Notes: generated from the letters alone by a model not told the origin. Positions 26,764 through 36,128 are shown, counted from the first letter of the stretch. The stretch: 36,128 bases of DNA from Musicola paradisiaca NCPPB 2511 (GCF_000400505.1 NZ_CM001857.1:1130304-1166431), one strand, 5' to 3'. Numbers and translations: made by a program.

Positions 26764-28416
26764 ATGCGTTTTTCTTTTAAGACGTTGGGTGGCGCGACGG
26801 CGTTGGCGCTGGCACTGGCATCACCCTATTCAATGGCATGGGAAAAAGATAAGACTTACACCATCACCATCCTGCATACCAATGACCATCACGGACACTT
26901 CTGGCAGAACGACTACGGCGAATACGGTTTGTCGGCACAGAAAACGCTGGTGGATCAGATTCGTAAGGAAGTGGCGGCCAAGGGCGGCAGTGTGCTGCTG
27001 CTGTCAGGCGGGGATATCAATACCGGTGTGCCGGAATCCGACCTTCAGGACGCCGAACCCGATTTTCGCGGTATGAAGCTGGTGGGTTATGACGCCATGG
27101 CGATCGGCAATCATGAATTCGATAACCCGATGTCAGTGCTGCGCCAGCAGGAAAAATGGGCCGGATTCCCTTTGTTGTCCGCCAATATCTATCAAAAAAG
27201 CACCAAAAAGCGGTTGTTCAAGCCTTACGCGCTGTTTAGTCGTCAGGGGATCAAAATTGCAGTGATTGGCCTGACCACGGACGATACCGCCAAGATCGGC
27301 AATCCGGAGTATTTCACCGATATCGAATTCCGCACGCCGGCGGTGGAAGCGAAAAAAGTGGTCGAACAGCTGCGCAAGAACGAGAAGCCGGACGTCATTA
27401 TCGCCGCCACGCATATGGGGCACTATGACAATGGCGAACACGGTTCGAATGCGCCGGGCGATGTGGAAATGGCGCGCAGCCTGCCTGCGGGCTATCTGGA
27501 TATGATTGTGGGTGGTCATTCGCAGGATCCGGTGTGCATGGCCAGCGAAGATAAAAAACAGGTGAATTATGTTCCCGGTACGCCCTGCGCGCCGGATCGT
27601 CAGAACGGCACCTGGATTGTTCAGGCCCATGAGTGGGGCAAATATGTAGGACGCGCCGATTTCACGTTTCGTAACGGTGAATTAAAACTGGAACACTACC
27701 AACTGATCCCGGTCAATCTGAAGAAGAAAGTGGAAAAAACGGATGGAACCAGCGAGCGCGTTTACTACACGCAGGAAATTACCCAGAACCCGGAAATGCT
27801 GAAAATGCTGACGCCCTTCCAGGAGAAGGGAAAAGCGCAGTTAGAGGTGAAAGTCGGTAGTGTGGATGGGCACCTGGAAGGGGATCGCAACAAAGTGCGT
27901 TTTGTGCAGACGAATCTGGCGCGCGTCTTGCTGTCTGCCCAGTTGGAACGCGCCAAGGCCGATTTTGCCGTGATGAGCGGCGGCGGCGTACGTGACTCGA
28001 TCGAAGCGGGGGATATTACCTATAAAACGCTGCTGAAGGTTCAGCCGTTCGGCAATACGCTGGTTTATGCCGACATGAAAGGCAGTGATGTAGAGAAATA
28101 TCTGGCGGTGGTCGCCAATAAGAAGGTGGACTCCGGCGGTTATGCACAATTTCTGAATGTGAGCCTAGAAGCTGACGGTACCGGCGTGAAAAACGTCAAA
28201 ATCAAAGGTGAACCGCTGCAAGCTGATAAAACCTATCGCATTTCTACGCTGAGTTTCAATGCGACAGGCGGAGACGGTTATCCGAAGATCAATACGTTGC
28301 CGAGTTATGTGAATACCGGTTTTGTGGATGCGGAAGTGTTAAGACAGTATGTTGAGAAAAACTCCCCGCTGAAAGTCGCCGATTACGAGCCTAAAGGCGA
28401 GATCGTTTATAAATAA
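26764..28416 (+). CDS. ushA: UshA, periplasmic UDP-sugar hydrolase / 5'-nucleotidase
   Basis: UshA hydrolyses UDP-sugars and 5'-nucleotides in the periplasm so that nucleosides can be taken up. The product is 550 residues, as in E. coli, with a signal peptide (FKTLGGATALALALASPYSMA, cleavage near residue 25). All metal and catalytic residues fall at E. coli positions: D41 and H43 in HTNDHHGH, D84 in SGGDINTG, N116 in GNHEFDNP, H217 in THMGH, and H252 and Q254 in GGHSQDP. The C-terminal nucleotide-binding domain contains FNATGGDGYP. GGAG precedes the ATG by 7 nt and a terminator hairpin follows. Confidence 0.98.
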   Translation: MRFSFKTLGGATALALALASPYSMAWEKDKTYTITILHTNDHHGHFWQNDYGEYGLSAQKTLVDQIRKEVAAKGGSVLLLSGGDINTGVPESDLQDAEPDFRGMKLVGYDAMAIGNHEFDNPMSVLRQQEKWAGFPLLSANIYQKSTKKRLFKPYALFSRQGIKIAVIGLTTDDTAKIGNPEYFTDIEFRTPAVEAKKVVEQLRKNEKPDVIIAATHMGHYDNGEHGSNAPGDVEMARSLPAGYLDMIVGGHSQDPVCMASEDKKQVNYVPGTPCAPDRQNGTWIVQAHEWGKYVGRADFTFRNGELKLEHYQLIPVNLKKKVEKTDGTSERVYYTQEITQNPEMLKMLTPFQEKGKAQLEVKVGSVDGHLEGDRNKVRFVQTNLARVLLSAQLERAKADFAVMSGGGVRDSIEAGDITYKTLLKVQPFGNTLVYADMKGSDVEKYLAVVANKKVDSGGYAQFLNVSLEADGTGVKNVKIKGEPLQADKTYRISTLSFNATGGDGYPKINTLPSYVNTGFVDAEVLRQYVEKNSPLKVADYEPKGEIVYK

Positions 28417-29080
28417 CCGGCTTGTCTTTTTAAATTGAATATAGGGTGGTTTCTGTCCTGACGATGGATTGAAACCCCCTTTTTTGCGCCGATACCTCTG
28501 TTTTGTCACACCGGTTCAGCCAGCTTGTCTTCATTTTCCTGATGATGATCTGCGACGATGGATAGTGCACGATATCCCCGCCCTATTTCCAGTTACAGGC
28601 GTGTTTGGCCTGATGACTCGCCCCATTGGGCCGCAGCAAGTTGCGTTCACATCGATTCCCGGCGGATTTATCACTTTCCCGAATCACTGACCACCGTCAG
28701 TTTATGAGGATTCACTCACTTGCCGTGTTTGCCCTAACGGGCCAAGACGTGGCGTTGTTCAACCCCATGTGTTGCCCTGCAAGTCGAATTATTTAGGGAA
28801 TACCAAAAATGATGGTGTGCATTATTATGACGGTCTGTATCCGGCTACGGAATGATTGCTATTTCCCGGAATGAGGACGGTATTATCGGGTCAGGATTAA
28901 ATCATAATTATTGATGGGTTTTATTTTTTCAGACAGAAAAAAAGATAAGCACATTTATATTCCCGGCGACTGGCGGTGGGGAATAATTGTGACTTTATTC
29001 AACATTTCACTATGGTGTTTGGATGTTTCATAAAAAGGCTTGGTAGCATGACTTATATTTCAATAACGGGTGGTAAATAA
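28417..29080. other. ushA to chemoreceptor intergenic region
   Basis: 664 bp. The first 70 bp hold the ushA terminator. A 73-codon frame at 28469-28690 starts with TTG inside that terminator and resembles nothing I know; it is not called. The last 250 bp are AT-rich and should contain the chemoreceptor promoter. I looked for a sigma-28 flagellar promoter (TAAA, 15 bp, GCCGATAA) and found no good match. Confidence 0.4.
28444..28485 (+). terminator. Intrinsic terminator of ushA
   Basis: GGTTTC (28448-28453) pairs with GAAACC (28471-28476), extended imperfectly by GGGT and CCCC, and runs into six T (28480-28485). It lies about 30 bp past the stop. Confidence 0.65.
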
Positions 29081-30679
29081 ATGAAAATATCCCTCGTCAG
29101 GAAGCTGTGGTTTCCTCTCGCTATTAGTTTGCTGTTTCTGGCTGGAACGCTTTTTCATAATTCATTAAAGATTAAACAGGATCAAACCGCACTCAGAAAA
29201 GGTGAATTAATGCACCTTACCCAAATGGCGATGAGTGTGGTGAAAACCAACGCAGAGCTTGCCCGGAGCGGCCAAATTTCTCAGGATGAAGCACAGCAAC
29301 GCGCGCTGAGGGAGCTCAAAGAACTGCGTTATGGTGAAGCCGGATATTTCACAATACTTAACTCCCAACCGCGGGTATTGATGCATCCAACAAATGAGAA
29401 GTTGATAGGTTTGGGAAATGACGTCAAAGATGCTAATGGTGTTTATATTTACCGGGAGATGGTGGCGGTAACAAAAAATGGCCAATCTGATTACACAACG
29501 TATGATTTTCCCCGACCCGGTTCGACCGATCCCAAACCTAAAGTGGCTTATAATTCGCGTTATGAACCCTGGGATTGGATAATCACCACTGGGCTTTACG
29601 TCGATGATATTGATGATGCCTTTTATTCTGCGCTGTATCAGAATGGAATCATCTTTATCGTGGTCAGCGGCGTGCTTTTCTTTTTTGCCTATTATATTAA
29701 CCGCAGCATTTTACGCACCCTGGGCGGCGAACCGACTTATGCCACGGAAGTGGCTGCGCGTATTGCTGCGGGCGATCTTTCCTATCCGATTAATACCGTA
29801 TCCGGCGACAACGTCAGTTTGTTATATGAAATGGGCGTGATGCGGGAACGTTTGACGACCGTGATTGGCGAAATTCGCTCCGGAGCTGAAAGCATCAGCA
29901 GCAGCAGCGATGGGATCGTCACCGGTAGTGTGGATTTATCCTCACATATTGAACAGCAGGCGGCGTCTCTGGAGAGTACCTCTGCCAGCATGGAAGAAAT
30001 TACATCCACCGTGAAACAGAATGCGGAAAATACCGGTCAGGCGCGCCAGCTGGCGTATTCCGCTTTGGATATCGCTTCCCGCGGCGGGGCTGTGATGCAG
30101 GAAGTCAACGACACCATGAAGGGGATCTCCGAGAGCTCCGATAAAATCGCCAACATCACTGAAGTCGTTAATAACATTGCCTTTCAAACCAATATTCTTG
30201 CTCTGAACGCTGCGGTGGAAGCCGCTCGAGCGGGTGAACAAGGGCGAGGATTTGCTGTCGTGGCAGGTGAAGTTCGTAGCCTGGCTTTGCGTAGTGCGGA
30301 TGCGGCTAAAGAGATCAAATCGTTGATCGAGGAGTCGGTTTCCCGCGTCAATAGCGGTTCGACGAAGATAAAGCAGGCCGGCAGCAGTATGGCCGACGTG
30401 GTTGGGGCGGTACAGCGTGTGGCGGAGATTATGGCGGAGATCTCTACGGCAACCGAGGAGCAGAGTAAAGGGATCACCCTCATCAACCAGGCGATTGTCC
30501 AGATTGACTCGGTCACGCAGCAAAATACGGCGTTGGTACAACAGACGGTGGCGTCAGCAAACGAATTGGAGGTTCAGTCTCAACGGCTGAAGGAGTCCGT
30601 TGCGTATTTTAACACCGAGGGCAGCGGGCGGCAGGACGACGCGCGGACGGTATCCCCCGTGGCATTGCTGAAACGTTAA
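29081..30679 (+). CDS. Methyl-accepting chemotaxis protein with single Cache (sCache_2) sensor
   Basis: This is a transmembrane chemoreceptor that would signal through CheW and CheA. The product is 532 residues: TM1 about 8-26, then a periplasmic sCache_2-type domain (35-185) with [20 protein letters not shown] and [23 protein letters not shown], typical of receptors for small carboxylates. TM2 is about 190-209, HAMP about 212-262, and a cytoplasmic signalling coiled coil follows with the hairpin tip [36 protein letters not shown]. There is no C-terminal NWETF-like pentapeptide (it ends VALLKR), so direct CheR/CheB tethering is not expected. The ligand cannot be told. The gene stands alone between ushA and ybaK, where E. 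coli has no receptor; soft-rot bacteria carry many such receptors. Confidence 0.95.
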   Translation: MKISLVRKLWFPLAISLLFLAGTLFHNSLKIKQDQTALRKGELMHLTQMAMSVVKTNAELARSGQISQDEAQQRALRELKELRYGEAGYFTILNSQPRVLMHPTNEKLIGLGNDVKDANGVYIYREMVAVTKNGQSDYTTYDFPRPGSTDPKPKVAYNSRYEPWDWIITTGLYVDDIDDAFYSALYQNGIIFIVVSGVLFFFAYYINRSILRTLGGEPTYATEVAARIAAGDLSYPINTVSGDNVSLLYEMGVMRERLTTVIGEIRSGAESISSSSDGIVTGSVDLSSHIEQQAASLESTSASMEEITSTVKQNAENTGQARQLAYSALDIASRGGAVMQEVNDTMKGISESSDKIANITEVVNNIAFQTNILALNAAVEAARAGEQGRGFAVVAGEVRSLALRSADAAKEIKSLIEESVSRVNSGSTKIKQAGSSMADVVGAVQRVAEIMAEISTATEEQSKGITLINQAIVQIDSVTQQNTALVQQTVASANELEVQSQRLKESVAYFNTEGSGRQDDARTVSPVALLKR

Positions 30680-30876
30680 GCTGTCTATTCCCTATTATCA
30701 CTGTTCATCCTCCCGGTCAGTGCGTGTCTTTTCATGCACTGACGCTGAATATCCAGCAAGGTGATGCCGTACAGTTGGAGAAAGGAGCCAACGTTACCCG
30801 CTAACCACCGAAACAACCGTTGTTATGAAGCGGCAGCAGAGGGCAACACTGGCCGTGGAACCCTCTGCTGTCGTCT

Positions 30877-31356
30877 TCAGTCGCGCTTGGCGATGTCGGC
30901 GAACTGGGCTTTCAGCAAATGGGCCAAATCGACAGCGGCCAGTTCAATATCCAGCCCTCGTTTGCCGCCGGAGATAAAAATGGTGCCGAACTGCTGCGCC
31001 ATGTCGTCAATCACCGTCGGCAGCAGTTTTTTCTGTCCCAGCGGGCTGATGCCGCCCACCAGATAGCCGGTAACGCGCTGCGCGATTTGCGGGTCGGCCA
31101 TATCGGCTTTCTTCGCCGCCAGCGCTTTAGCGACTTTTTTCAGATCCAACTGCGATGCGACCGGCGTGACGGCAACCGCCAGCTGTTTGGCATCGCCGTT
31201 CAACGATACCAGCAGGGTTTTATAGACCTGTTGCTTATCCAGGCCCAGCTTGCGCGCCGCCTCTTCACCGAAATTGGTGTCATCGGCATCATGGTGATAA
31301 CTGTGGAGCGTGAATGAGACGTTATTCTTCTCAAGCAGTTTTACTGCGGGTGTCAT
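30877..31356 (-). CDS. ybaK: Cys-tRNA(Pro)/Cys-tRNA(Cys) deacylase
   Basis: YbaK is a free-standing editing enzyme that hydrolyses Cys wrongly attached to tRNA(Pro) by ProRS. The 159-residue product has the same length as E. coli YbaK. The essential lysine is K46 in QQVYKTLLV. The conserved [21 protein letters not shown] and [13 protein letters not shown] segments line the active site, which works through the Cys thiol substrate. It is convergent with the chemoreceptor. A hairpin with 10-bp arms (30834-30843 and 30861-30870) lies just past its stop but lacks a T-run. Confidence 0.96.
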   Translation of the reverse strand: MTPAVKLLEKNNVSFTLHSYHHDADDTNFGEEAARKLGLDKQQVYKTLLVSLNGDAKQLAVAVTPVASQLDLKKVAKALAAKKADMADPQIAQRVTGYLVGGISPLGQKKLLPTVIDDMAQQFGTIFISGGKRGLDIELAAVDLAHLLKAQFADIAKRD

Positions 31357-31436
31357 AGCGTTGAATCCTTACCTCTGAAAGAGAATTGCATTGCGCTCAC
31401 TATACGACGATGGGGGCGCTGTCCGTAGGAGATTCA

Positions 31437-32264
31437 TCATGGGCAAGATGCCGAGGATGGGGGACGGCTTCCAGCCAATAACTGCGATAAGTTGCCTTCG
31501 CCATACAGGTGCAACGCGCCCACCGCTACCACATACCGGCCGGCAGGGAGTGCGAGCAATTGCTGTTGCCAGCGTCGATTGCGTTGATGCATCAGCATCT
31601 CCGTCATTTGATTGCCAAACGTCGGGGGCACGTTGCCGATGTGTACCGGCTTATCGCTGACCCACCAACTGACCATGGTTTGCAGCAGACGAGCGTTGGT
31701 ATGCCAGTGAAGTAACGTGTCTTCCAGTAACAGCATCCCATCCTGGGGTAATTGCAGCAGCAGTTCCATTTGGCTCTGCTGGCCTTCCAGTTCAATGATG
31801 GGAAGCGCGCGCTCCCGGGCGGCGTGAATCAGCTGGTAGTCAATACCGTAACCCGGCCTTAGCCCTAACATCATCGCCTGCCGCGCTTGCAGCATCAGCG
31901 CAGCTTGCCAGGCGGGCAGGCGATCGAGACTGGCGTAGTTGAATGACAGTTCGTCGCACAAACGTTGCAGACGTTGTAGCGTATCCGCAGTCAGCCGTTC
32001 TGCCATCGGCGGTTCGGCGCCGAGGGTGTCAAACGGGGAACCGCTGTCGGCGATGTCCGCTTCGACGATCAGCGCGGCTGCGCCATCCAACTGCTGTAGC
32101 AGCGCGGGTGGCAATGGGCTCATATCGACGGTGCCCATATGAATGCTGCCCACCAGATGAAAGTGGCGTTGTGGCTCAACCTCAACGTCTACTGCGGGGT
32201 AGCGGTAATGTGACGAGGGCAGTAGGCCGAGAAATGCGGCAATCCGGCGCAGCAGATGCTTCAT
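31437..32264 (-). CDS. ybaP: YbaP, TraB/GumN-family protein
   Basis: The 275-residue protein belongs to the TraB/PrgY/GumN family, thought to be metal-dependent peptidase-like; the E. coli homologue YbaP is uncharacterised. The family marks are two short His motifs at opposite ends, LVGSIHMGT near residue 40 and VVAVGALHLYGEGNLSQLL near the C-terminus, with conserved Glu in ALIVEADI between them. The N-terminal 16 residues are hydrophobic and basic and may be a membrane anchor or signal. It lies between ybaK and copA, as in E. coli, on the same strand as both, but about 200 bp separates it from copA. Confidence 0.92.
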   Translation of the reverse strand: MKHLLRRIAAFLGLLPSSHYRYPAVDVEVEPQRHFHLVGSIHMGTVDMSPLPPALLQQLDGAAALIVEADIADSGSPFDTLGAEPPMAERLTADTLQRLQRLCDELSFNYASLDRLPAWQAALMLQARQAMMLGLRPGYGIDYQLIHAARERALPIIELEGQQSQMELLLQLPQDGMLLLEDTLLHWHTNARLLQTMVSWWVSDKPVHIGNVPPTFGNQMTEMLMHQRNRRWQQQLLALPAGRYVVAVGALHLYGEGNLSQLLAGSRPPSSASCP

Positions 32265-32466
32265 GTCGATGTCTCCGATGGCGAAGACCTTATGCTAAAC
32301 GGATTCGGCAAGGCGCTGCAATTAAGCATGACATTTGGACGGCTAGCGTGGATATAACGGTGGTCGGGTGCCGAGACCGGTGGTGCGGCCGCAGGGGGAG
32401 GCGCCCTTCCGGGAACGTCCCCCTGCGTTTCCCCGCCGTATGGGTTAGCGGTTGGCGGCGAAGCGT

Positions 32467-35208
32467 TTATCTGGCGCCGGGTGAAAAACGCAGTAACCGG
32501 TTGGCATTGCTGACCACGGTGATGGAGGACAGTGCCATGGCCGCGCCCGCCACCACCGGGCTGAGCAAGGTGCCGGTAAACGGGTAGAGTAAACCGGCGG
32601 CGATGGGGATCCCCAGCGAGTTATAGACGAAGGCGCCCAGCAGGTTCTGCTTCATGTTGCCCAGCGTGGCTTTCGACAGTTCAAGCGCATCCGCCACACC
32701 TTGCAGACTGTGACGCATCAGCGCCATGGTCGCAGTTTCCACCGCGATATCGCTGCCGCCGCCCATGGCGATGCCGACATCCGCCTGCGCCAGTGCCGGG
32801 GCATCGTTGATGCCGTCGCCGATCATCGCGACTTTCCGTCCGCCCGCCTGCAACTGCCGGATGGCATCGGCTTTGCCGTCTGGCAGAACGCCGGCGATAA
32901 CCTGATCGATACCGGCTACCTGCGCGATGGCGTGGGCGGTGGCCGGGTTGTCGCCGGTCAGCATCACCAGTTGATAACCCTGGCGATGCAGGCGTTTCAG
33001 CGCGGGGATGCTGTCCTGCCGTAAGGTGTCCTGAATAGCGAACAGCGCCACGACGTTGTTGTCCGCCGCCAGCAACACCGGTGTGATCCCTTGCTGCGCC
33101 AACTGTTCCAGGCTTTGCTGCGGCGAGCGTTCACCCGTCGGCGCCGTCAGGTTGATGCCATGTTGGGTCAGTAACGCCGGATTGCCCAGCAGCAGCTCGA
33201 CTGTTCCGCACTGACCGCTGATGCCGAGCCCCGGCAGGGTGCGGAATGTCTCAATGATGTGTAGCGGAACGCCCTGCGCACGTTCGACGATGGCTCGCGC
33301 CAGCGGGTGGCTGGCGCCTTGTTCCAGCGAGGCCGCCCACGCCAGCACCTGCTGTTCGCTGGCGCCGCCAAATGTATGGATGGCGACCACGCGGGGTTTC
33401 CCTTCCGTCAGCGTGCCGGTTTTATCGAACACCAGAACATCCAGTTGGCTGGCCTGTTGCAGCGCGTCGGCATCCCTGACCAGAACGCCAAGTTCTGCCG
33501 CCCGGCCAACGCCGGCAATGATCGACATCGGCGTGGCCAGGCCCAGTGCGCAAGGGCAGGCGATAATCAGTACGGTAGTGGCGATAACCAGCGTATAAAC
33601 CAGCCGGGGCTCCGGCCCGACGGCATACCAGATGGCGCCGCTCAGCAATGCGATCGCCACCACGACGGGGACAAAGACGGCCGAGATGCGATCCGCCAGT
33701 TGCCCGATCGCCGGCTTGCTGCTCTGTGCCTGACGCACCAGCCGGATGATCCGAGCCAGCGTCGTTTGATTGCCGATAGCCTGCGCCTGGAAAATCGCGC
33801 TGCCATCCTGAACCTGAGTCCCGGCGTGGAGAGTATCACCGCCGTTTTTTTGCTGTGGGAGCGGCTCCCCGGTCAGCATGGCTTCGTCCAGCCATAGTTC
33901 GCCCTGTTCAATGCAGCCGTCGACCGGGACGCGGTCGCCGGTGGTCAGCCGCAGGCGCATCCCTGCCTGGATCTCGGACAGCGGAATTTGGCGATCGCCC
34001 TGCGGCGTGACCAGCCTGGCCGTCGGCGGCGTCAGGTCGAGCAGACGTTCCAGCGCCTGCGATGAACGCTGGCGGGCATTTTGTTCCAGCGCATGGCCGA
34101 GGTTGATTAACCCGATGATCATGGCGCTGGCTTCGTAATACAGGTGGCGTGCTTCCATCGGAAACTTGTCGGGCCACAGGTTGACGGTGATGGAGTAAAG
34201 CCAGGCTACGCCGGTGCCCAGCGCCACCAGCGTATCCATGGTGGCGCTGCCGTTGCGCAGGCTGCGCCAGGCATTGCGGTAGAAATGGTTGCCGGCGATC
34301 GCCATCACCGCCAGCGTCAGTACGCCGATCGCCAGCCAGCCGGCGCGGTTGCTGTCGGTCAGCATCATGCCGTCGCCAAAGAGACCCCATAGCATCAGCG
34401 GAATGCCTAACAGCATCCCCAATGCCGCTTGCCAGCGGAAGCGGCGCATGGCTGCCTGGGCGGTCTGTTCGCGTCGGGTGCGGCGTTCCGCCTCGTCTAA
34501 AATAATTTCGGCGCCGTACCCGACGTTTTCCACTGCGCTAATCAGGGCCTGATGCGGCGCATTTCCGCTGACCAGCGCGCTGCGCTCGGCCAGATTGACG
34601 CGCGCTTGCGTCACGCCGGGAACGTTTTGCAGCGCCTGTTGTACCCGGGCGACGCAACTGGCGCAGCTCATGCCTTCCAGCAAGAGCTGTACGCTGTCGT
34701 CATCGTTGCCGGAGACGGTGTTGGCCGGATGTGTTGCAGATGCCGCTGACAGGTGCTCCGGCGAAGCGTCTGTCGGTGCCAGCGGCTCAGATTTTGGGAG
34801 TGAAGACGCCTCTGCCGGGGCTGCATGAAATCCGGCCTGCTCGACGGCGCTGACCAGTGTTTGCGCATCGGCGCTGCCGTAAATCCGGGCCTGTTCCAGC
34901 GAGACGTCTACGGCGCTGACGCCAGCGACCGCTTCCAGCGCCTTGCGGGTCGAGGCGACGCAATGCTGACAGTTGAGGCCGGAGAGCGACAACGTGGTGT
35001 CCGGCGTAGTGGCCGGGCTGGCTTCATACCCGGCTTGAACGATGGTGTCTATCAGCGCCGAGCTGCCCACTTCGCCGGTAACGTTGGCGTAGGTCAATGA
35101 TACGTCAGCTTTTTCCACGTCAGGGCGTGATTCCAGCGCCTTTTTAACTCTGCCGACGCAATGCTCGCAGGATAATCCCTGGAGCGATAACAAAACGGTT
35201 TGCGACAT
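32467..35208 (-). CDS. copA: CopA, Cu(I)-exporting P1B-type ATPase with three HMA domains
   Basis: CopA pumps Cu+ from cytoplasm to periplasm. The 913-residue protein is longer than E. coli CopA (834), because it has three heavy-metal-associated domains: CxxC at C14-C17 (GLSCEHC), C80-C83 (GLNCQHC) and C182-C185 (GMSCASC). A disordered Pro/Ala/Ser linker (131-172) separates the second from the third. The P-type core follows: eight membrane segments, the CPC ion motif in [11 protein letters not shown], the phosphorylated aspartate D595 in DKTGTLTEG, the SHPLARAI nucleotide-site motif, [10 protein letters not shown] and [10 protein letters not shown]. The linker contains a slippery C CCA AAA with a -1-frame stop and a stem-loop. 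This predicts a 140-residue two-domain chaperone, like CopA(Z) of E. coli. It is divergent from cueR with a CueR-type promoter. Confidence 0.97.
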   Translation of the reverse strand: MSQTVLLSLQGLSCEHCVGRVKKALESRPDVEKADVSLTYANVTGEVGSSALIDTIVQAGYEASPATTPDTTLSLSGLNCQHCVASTRKALEAVAGVSAVDVSLEQARIYGSADAQTLVSAVEQAGFHAAPAEASSLPKSEPLAPTDASPEHLSAASATHPANTVSGNDDDSVQLLLEGMSCASCVARVQQALQNVPGVTQARVNLAERSALVSGNAPHQALISAVENVGYGAEIILDEAERRTRREQTAQAAMRRFRWQAALGMLLGIPLMLWGLFGDGMMLTDSNRAGWLAIGVLTLAVMAIAGNHFYRNAWRSLRNGSATMDTLVALGTGVAWLYSITVNLWPDKFPMEARHLYYEASAMIIGLINLGHALEQNARQRSSQALERLLDLTPPTARLVTPQGDRQIPLSEIQAGMRLRLTTGDRVPVDGCIEQGELWLDEAMLTGEPLPQQKNGGDTLHAGTQVQDGSAIFQAQAIGNQTTLARIIRLVRQAQSSKPAIGQLADRISAVFVPVVVAIALLSGAIWYAVGPEPRLVYTLVIATTVLIIACPCALGLATPMSIIAGVGRAAELGVLVRDADALQQASQLDVLVFDKTGTLTEGKPRVVAIHTFGGASEQQVLAWAASLEQGASHPLARAIVERAQGVPLHIIETFRTLPGLGISGQCGTVELLLGNPALLTQHGINLTAPTGERSPQQSLEQLAQQGITPVLLAADNNVVALFAIQDTLRQDSIPALKRLHRQGYQLVMLTGDNPATAHAIAQVAGIDQVIAGVLPDGKADAIRQLQAGGRKVAMIGDGINDAPALAQADVGIAMGGGSDIAVETATMALMRHSLQGVADALELSKATLGNMKQNLLGAFVYNSLGIPIAAGLLYPFTGTLLSPVVAGAAMALSSITVVSNANRLLRFSPGAR
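34742..34798 (-). promoter_or_regulatory. copA: Predicted -1 ribosomal frameshift signal inside copA
   Basis: On the coding strand, CTC CCA AAA (L137-K139) contains the heptamer C CCA AAA (34798 to 34792) in the phase required for -1 slippage. After the shift the next codons are ATC (34792-34790) and TGA (34789-34787), so translation ends after one new residue. Five nt downstream begins a stem, GCCGCTG (34786-34780) with CAGCGGC (34748-34742), extended by CTGT/ACAG pairing (34773-34770 with 34752-34749). E. coli copA has CCCAAAG, one extra codon, a stop and a downstream structure at the homologous linker. Confidence 0.75.
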
Positions 35209-35282
35209 AATAGTATTTCTCCGTGATCACAGTCGGACGCCAAAGGCGTTGACCAAGAGGGTAATTTTGATTAGTTGTAGTG

Positions 35283-35313
35283 AGCGTAAACCTTCCAGCA
35301 AGGTCAGGGTCAA
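35283..35313 (-). promoter_or_regulatory. CueR-controlled copA promoter
   Basis: On the minus strand TTGACC (-35, 35313-35308) and TACGCT (-10, 35288-35283) are separated by 19 bp. This is the long spacer typical of MerR-family activated promoters. The spacer contains the dyad CCTTGCTGGAAGG, the CueR box as in E. coli copA. A copper-bound CueR should unwind this promoter to switch on copA. Confidence 0.9.
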
Positions 35314-35322
35314 GGGGGGAAA

Positions 35323-35757
35323 ATGAATATCAGTGATGTTGCCAGAAAAACCGGCCTTACCAGCAAGACCATCCGTTTTTACGAAGAAAAAGGGGTAATG
35401 ACGGCGCCGCTGCGGTGTGAAAACGGCTACCGTAGTTACGATACGCATCATATCGAAGAGCTGACGCTGTTGCGCCAGGCCCGCCAGGTCGGGTTCACGC
35501 TTGAGGAGTGTCGCGAGCTGGTGGTGCTATTTAATGATCCGGAGCGGCATAGCGCAGATGTGAAGTCTCGTACTTTGCAAAAAGTGCACGATATTGAAAA
35601 ACAGATTGAGGAACTGCGAGAGATGCGCCAGCGTCTGTTGGCGTTGGCGGAGAGTTGTCCCGGCGATAACAGCGCCGATTGCCCAATCATTTCTCATCTG
35701 GCTGGTTGCTGCCATCAGGCGCGCTCAACCGATATCGGTGATGACGGCGGGCGATAA
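35323..35757 (+). CDS. cueR: CueR, MerR-family copper-responsive activator
   Basis: CueR senses Cu+ (also Ag+ and Au+) with extreme affinity and activates copA and, where present, cueO. The 144-residue product (135 in E. coli) has the MerR helix-turn-helix and wing ([20 protein letters not shown], then [12 protein letters not shown]), a dimerisation helix (about 75-108), and a metal loop with C112 and C120 in [15 protein letters not shown], at exactly the E. coli positions. The C-terminal CCHQAR segment gives two further cysteines, seen in many homologues. The start follows a GGGGGGA purine tract. It is divergent from copA across a 114-bp region holding the CueR box. Confidence 0.96.
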   Translation: MNISDVARKTGLTSKTIRFYEEKGVMTAPLRCENGYRSYDTHHIEELTLLRQARQVGFTLEECRELVVLFNDPERHSADVKSRTLQKVHDIEKQIEELREMRQRLLALAESCPGDNSADCPIISHLAGCCHQARSTDIGDDGGR

Positions 35758-35832
35758 GGCATCTAAGCGTTCGGCCGATGTTGATCGGTTAAGCGCCGCG
35801 GCCGGTGGATGCGGGGCGACCGCCGGTTGGAT

Positions 35833-36128
35833 TTAGGCGTTCGGTTTGACTTTCAGCGTGATGCCTTCCACATCCACGATTTCCACCACCGTGCCGGCGG
35901 GAAGATCTCTCTCCGCCTGGACGCGCCAGCTACTGTCGCCAATGTCGATGCGGCCGATGCCGTTGACTAACGGCTCCGTCAGTGTGGCGTGCCGGCCAAG
36001 CAACTGCCGACCACGTTGATTGAGTGTGGAGATGGGCTCTTTACGGCTGCGTTGCCGCAACCAGTGCCACCAGAGCAACGCGGTGATGATGGTCAACAGG
36101 GCGAAACTCACGCTTTGCCAGGCCCAGT
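35833..36128 (-). CDS. ybbJ: NfeD-like inner-membrane protein, partial at window edge
   Basis: The C-terminal 98 residues of a NfeD-family protein; the frame is open through base 36128, so the N-terminus with its first membrane segments lies outside. Visible are a membrane segment (WAWQSVSFALLTIITALLWWHWL) and a soluble OB-fold domain: LNQRGRQLLGRHATLTEPLV, NGIGRIDIGDSSWRVQAERD and VVEIVDVEGITLKVKPNA, typical of NfeD. In E. coli the cueR neighbour is ybbJ, which is paired with the stomatin-like qmcA and acts in membrane quality control. The GTG at 36111 is internal, not the start. Confidence 0.93.
   Translation of the reverse strand, partial: WAWQSVSFALLTIITALLWWHWLRQRSRKEPISTLNQRGRQLLGRHATLTEPLVNGIGRIDIGDSSWRVQAERDLPAGTVVEIVDVEGITLKVKPNA

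Noticed and set aside
28469-28690. 73-codon plus-strand frame after ushA
   Set aside because: It starts with TTG inside the ushA terminator hairpin, has no ribosome-binding site and resembles no known protein.
28990-29015. CRP site upstream of the chemoreceptor (TGTGA...TTCAC)
   Set aside because: The half-sites are not at the required 6-bp spacing, and the match at the correct spacing is only three of five bases.
34990-35030. A slippery site in the linker between CopA domains 1 and 2
   Set aside because: The linker sequence (SPATTPDTT) has no X XXY YYZ heptamer, so a one-domain product like that of E. coli is not predicted.

Overview
The window looks like core chromosome of a soft-rot enterobacterium, most likely Dickeya or a close relative (Pectobacteriaceae). 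This is inferred from protein similarity to E. coli homologues, from gene order, and from miaE and rsmS (a virulence regulator name from this group) lying in a block that otherwise follows the E. coli tesB-to-cueR region. No rRNA, tRNA, CRISPR array or prophage was seen.

Layout. Positions 1-1147 hold the 3' part of an IS4-family element, cut by the window edge and carrying an in-frame stop. It abuts tesB (minus). Next come ybaY, atl and the 4.5S RNA gene ffs, then tomB-hha (minus). An AT-rich stretch of about 900 bp without a convincing gene follows. The acrAB efflux operon (minus) and its repressor acrR (plus) face each other across a 24-bp palindromic operator. Then mscK (plus), priC-rsmS and miaE (minus), ybaN and apt (plus), and dnaX-ybaB-recR. 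htpG follows behind a near-consensus heat-shock promoter, then adk and hemH (plus), ybaL (minus) and ushA (plus). A chemoreceptor gene, ybaK and ybaP (minus), and the divergent copper pair copA/cueR lead to a partial NfeD-like gene (ybbJ) at the right edge.

Functions. Most genes are housekeeping: replication restart and clamp loading (priC, dnaX), recombination (recR), protein targeting and folding (ffs, htpG), nucleotide salvage (apt, adk, ushA), heme synthesis (hemH), translation quality control (ybaK) and tRNA modification (miaE). Envelope and stress functions are drug efflux (acrABR), osmotic release (mscK), cation/proton antiport (ybaL) and copper export (copA, cueR). Against the E. coli order as I recall it, aes, gsk and fsr are missing between hemH and ushA, and a chemoreceptor sits between ushA and ybaK.

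Most notable observations. (1) copA encodes three N-terminal metal-binding domains instead of the two of E. coli. In the linker before the third it has an in-phase C CCA AAA slippery heptamer, a -1-frame stop one codon later and a stem-loop 5 nt downstream. This predicts a separately made two-domain copper chaperone of 140 residues. (2) dnaX carries the full E. coli-type tau/gamma frameshift cassette, but one extra base after the slippery site puts the gamma stop in the zero frame, and a second opposite indel lies about 160 bp further on. As written, only a gamma-length protein is encoded. (3) The IS4 end forms a perfect 12-bp hairpin that also looks like the tesB terminator.
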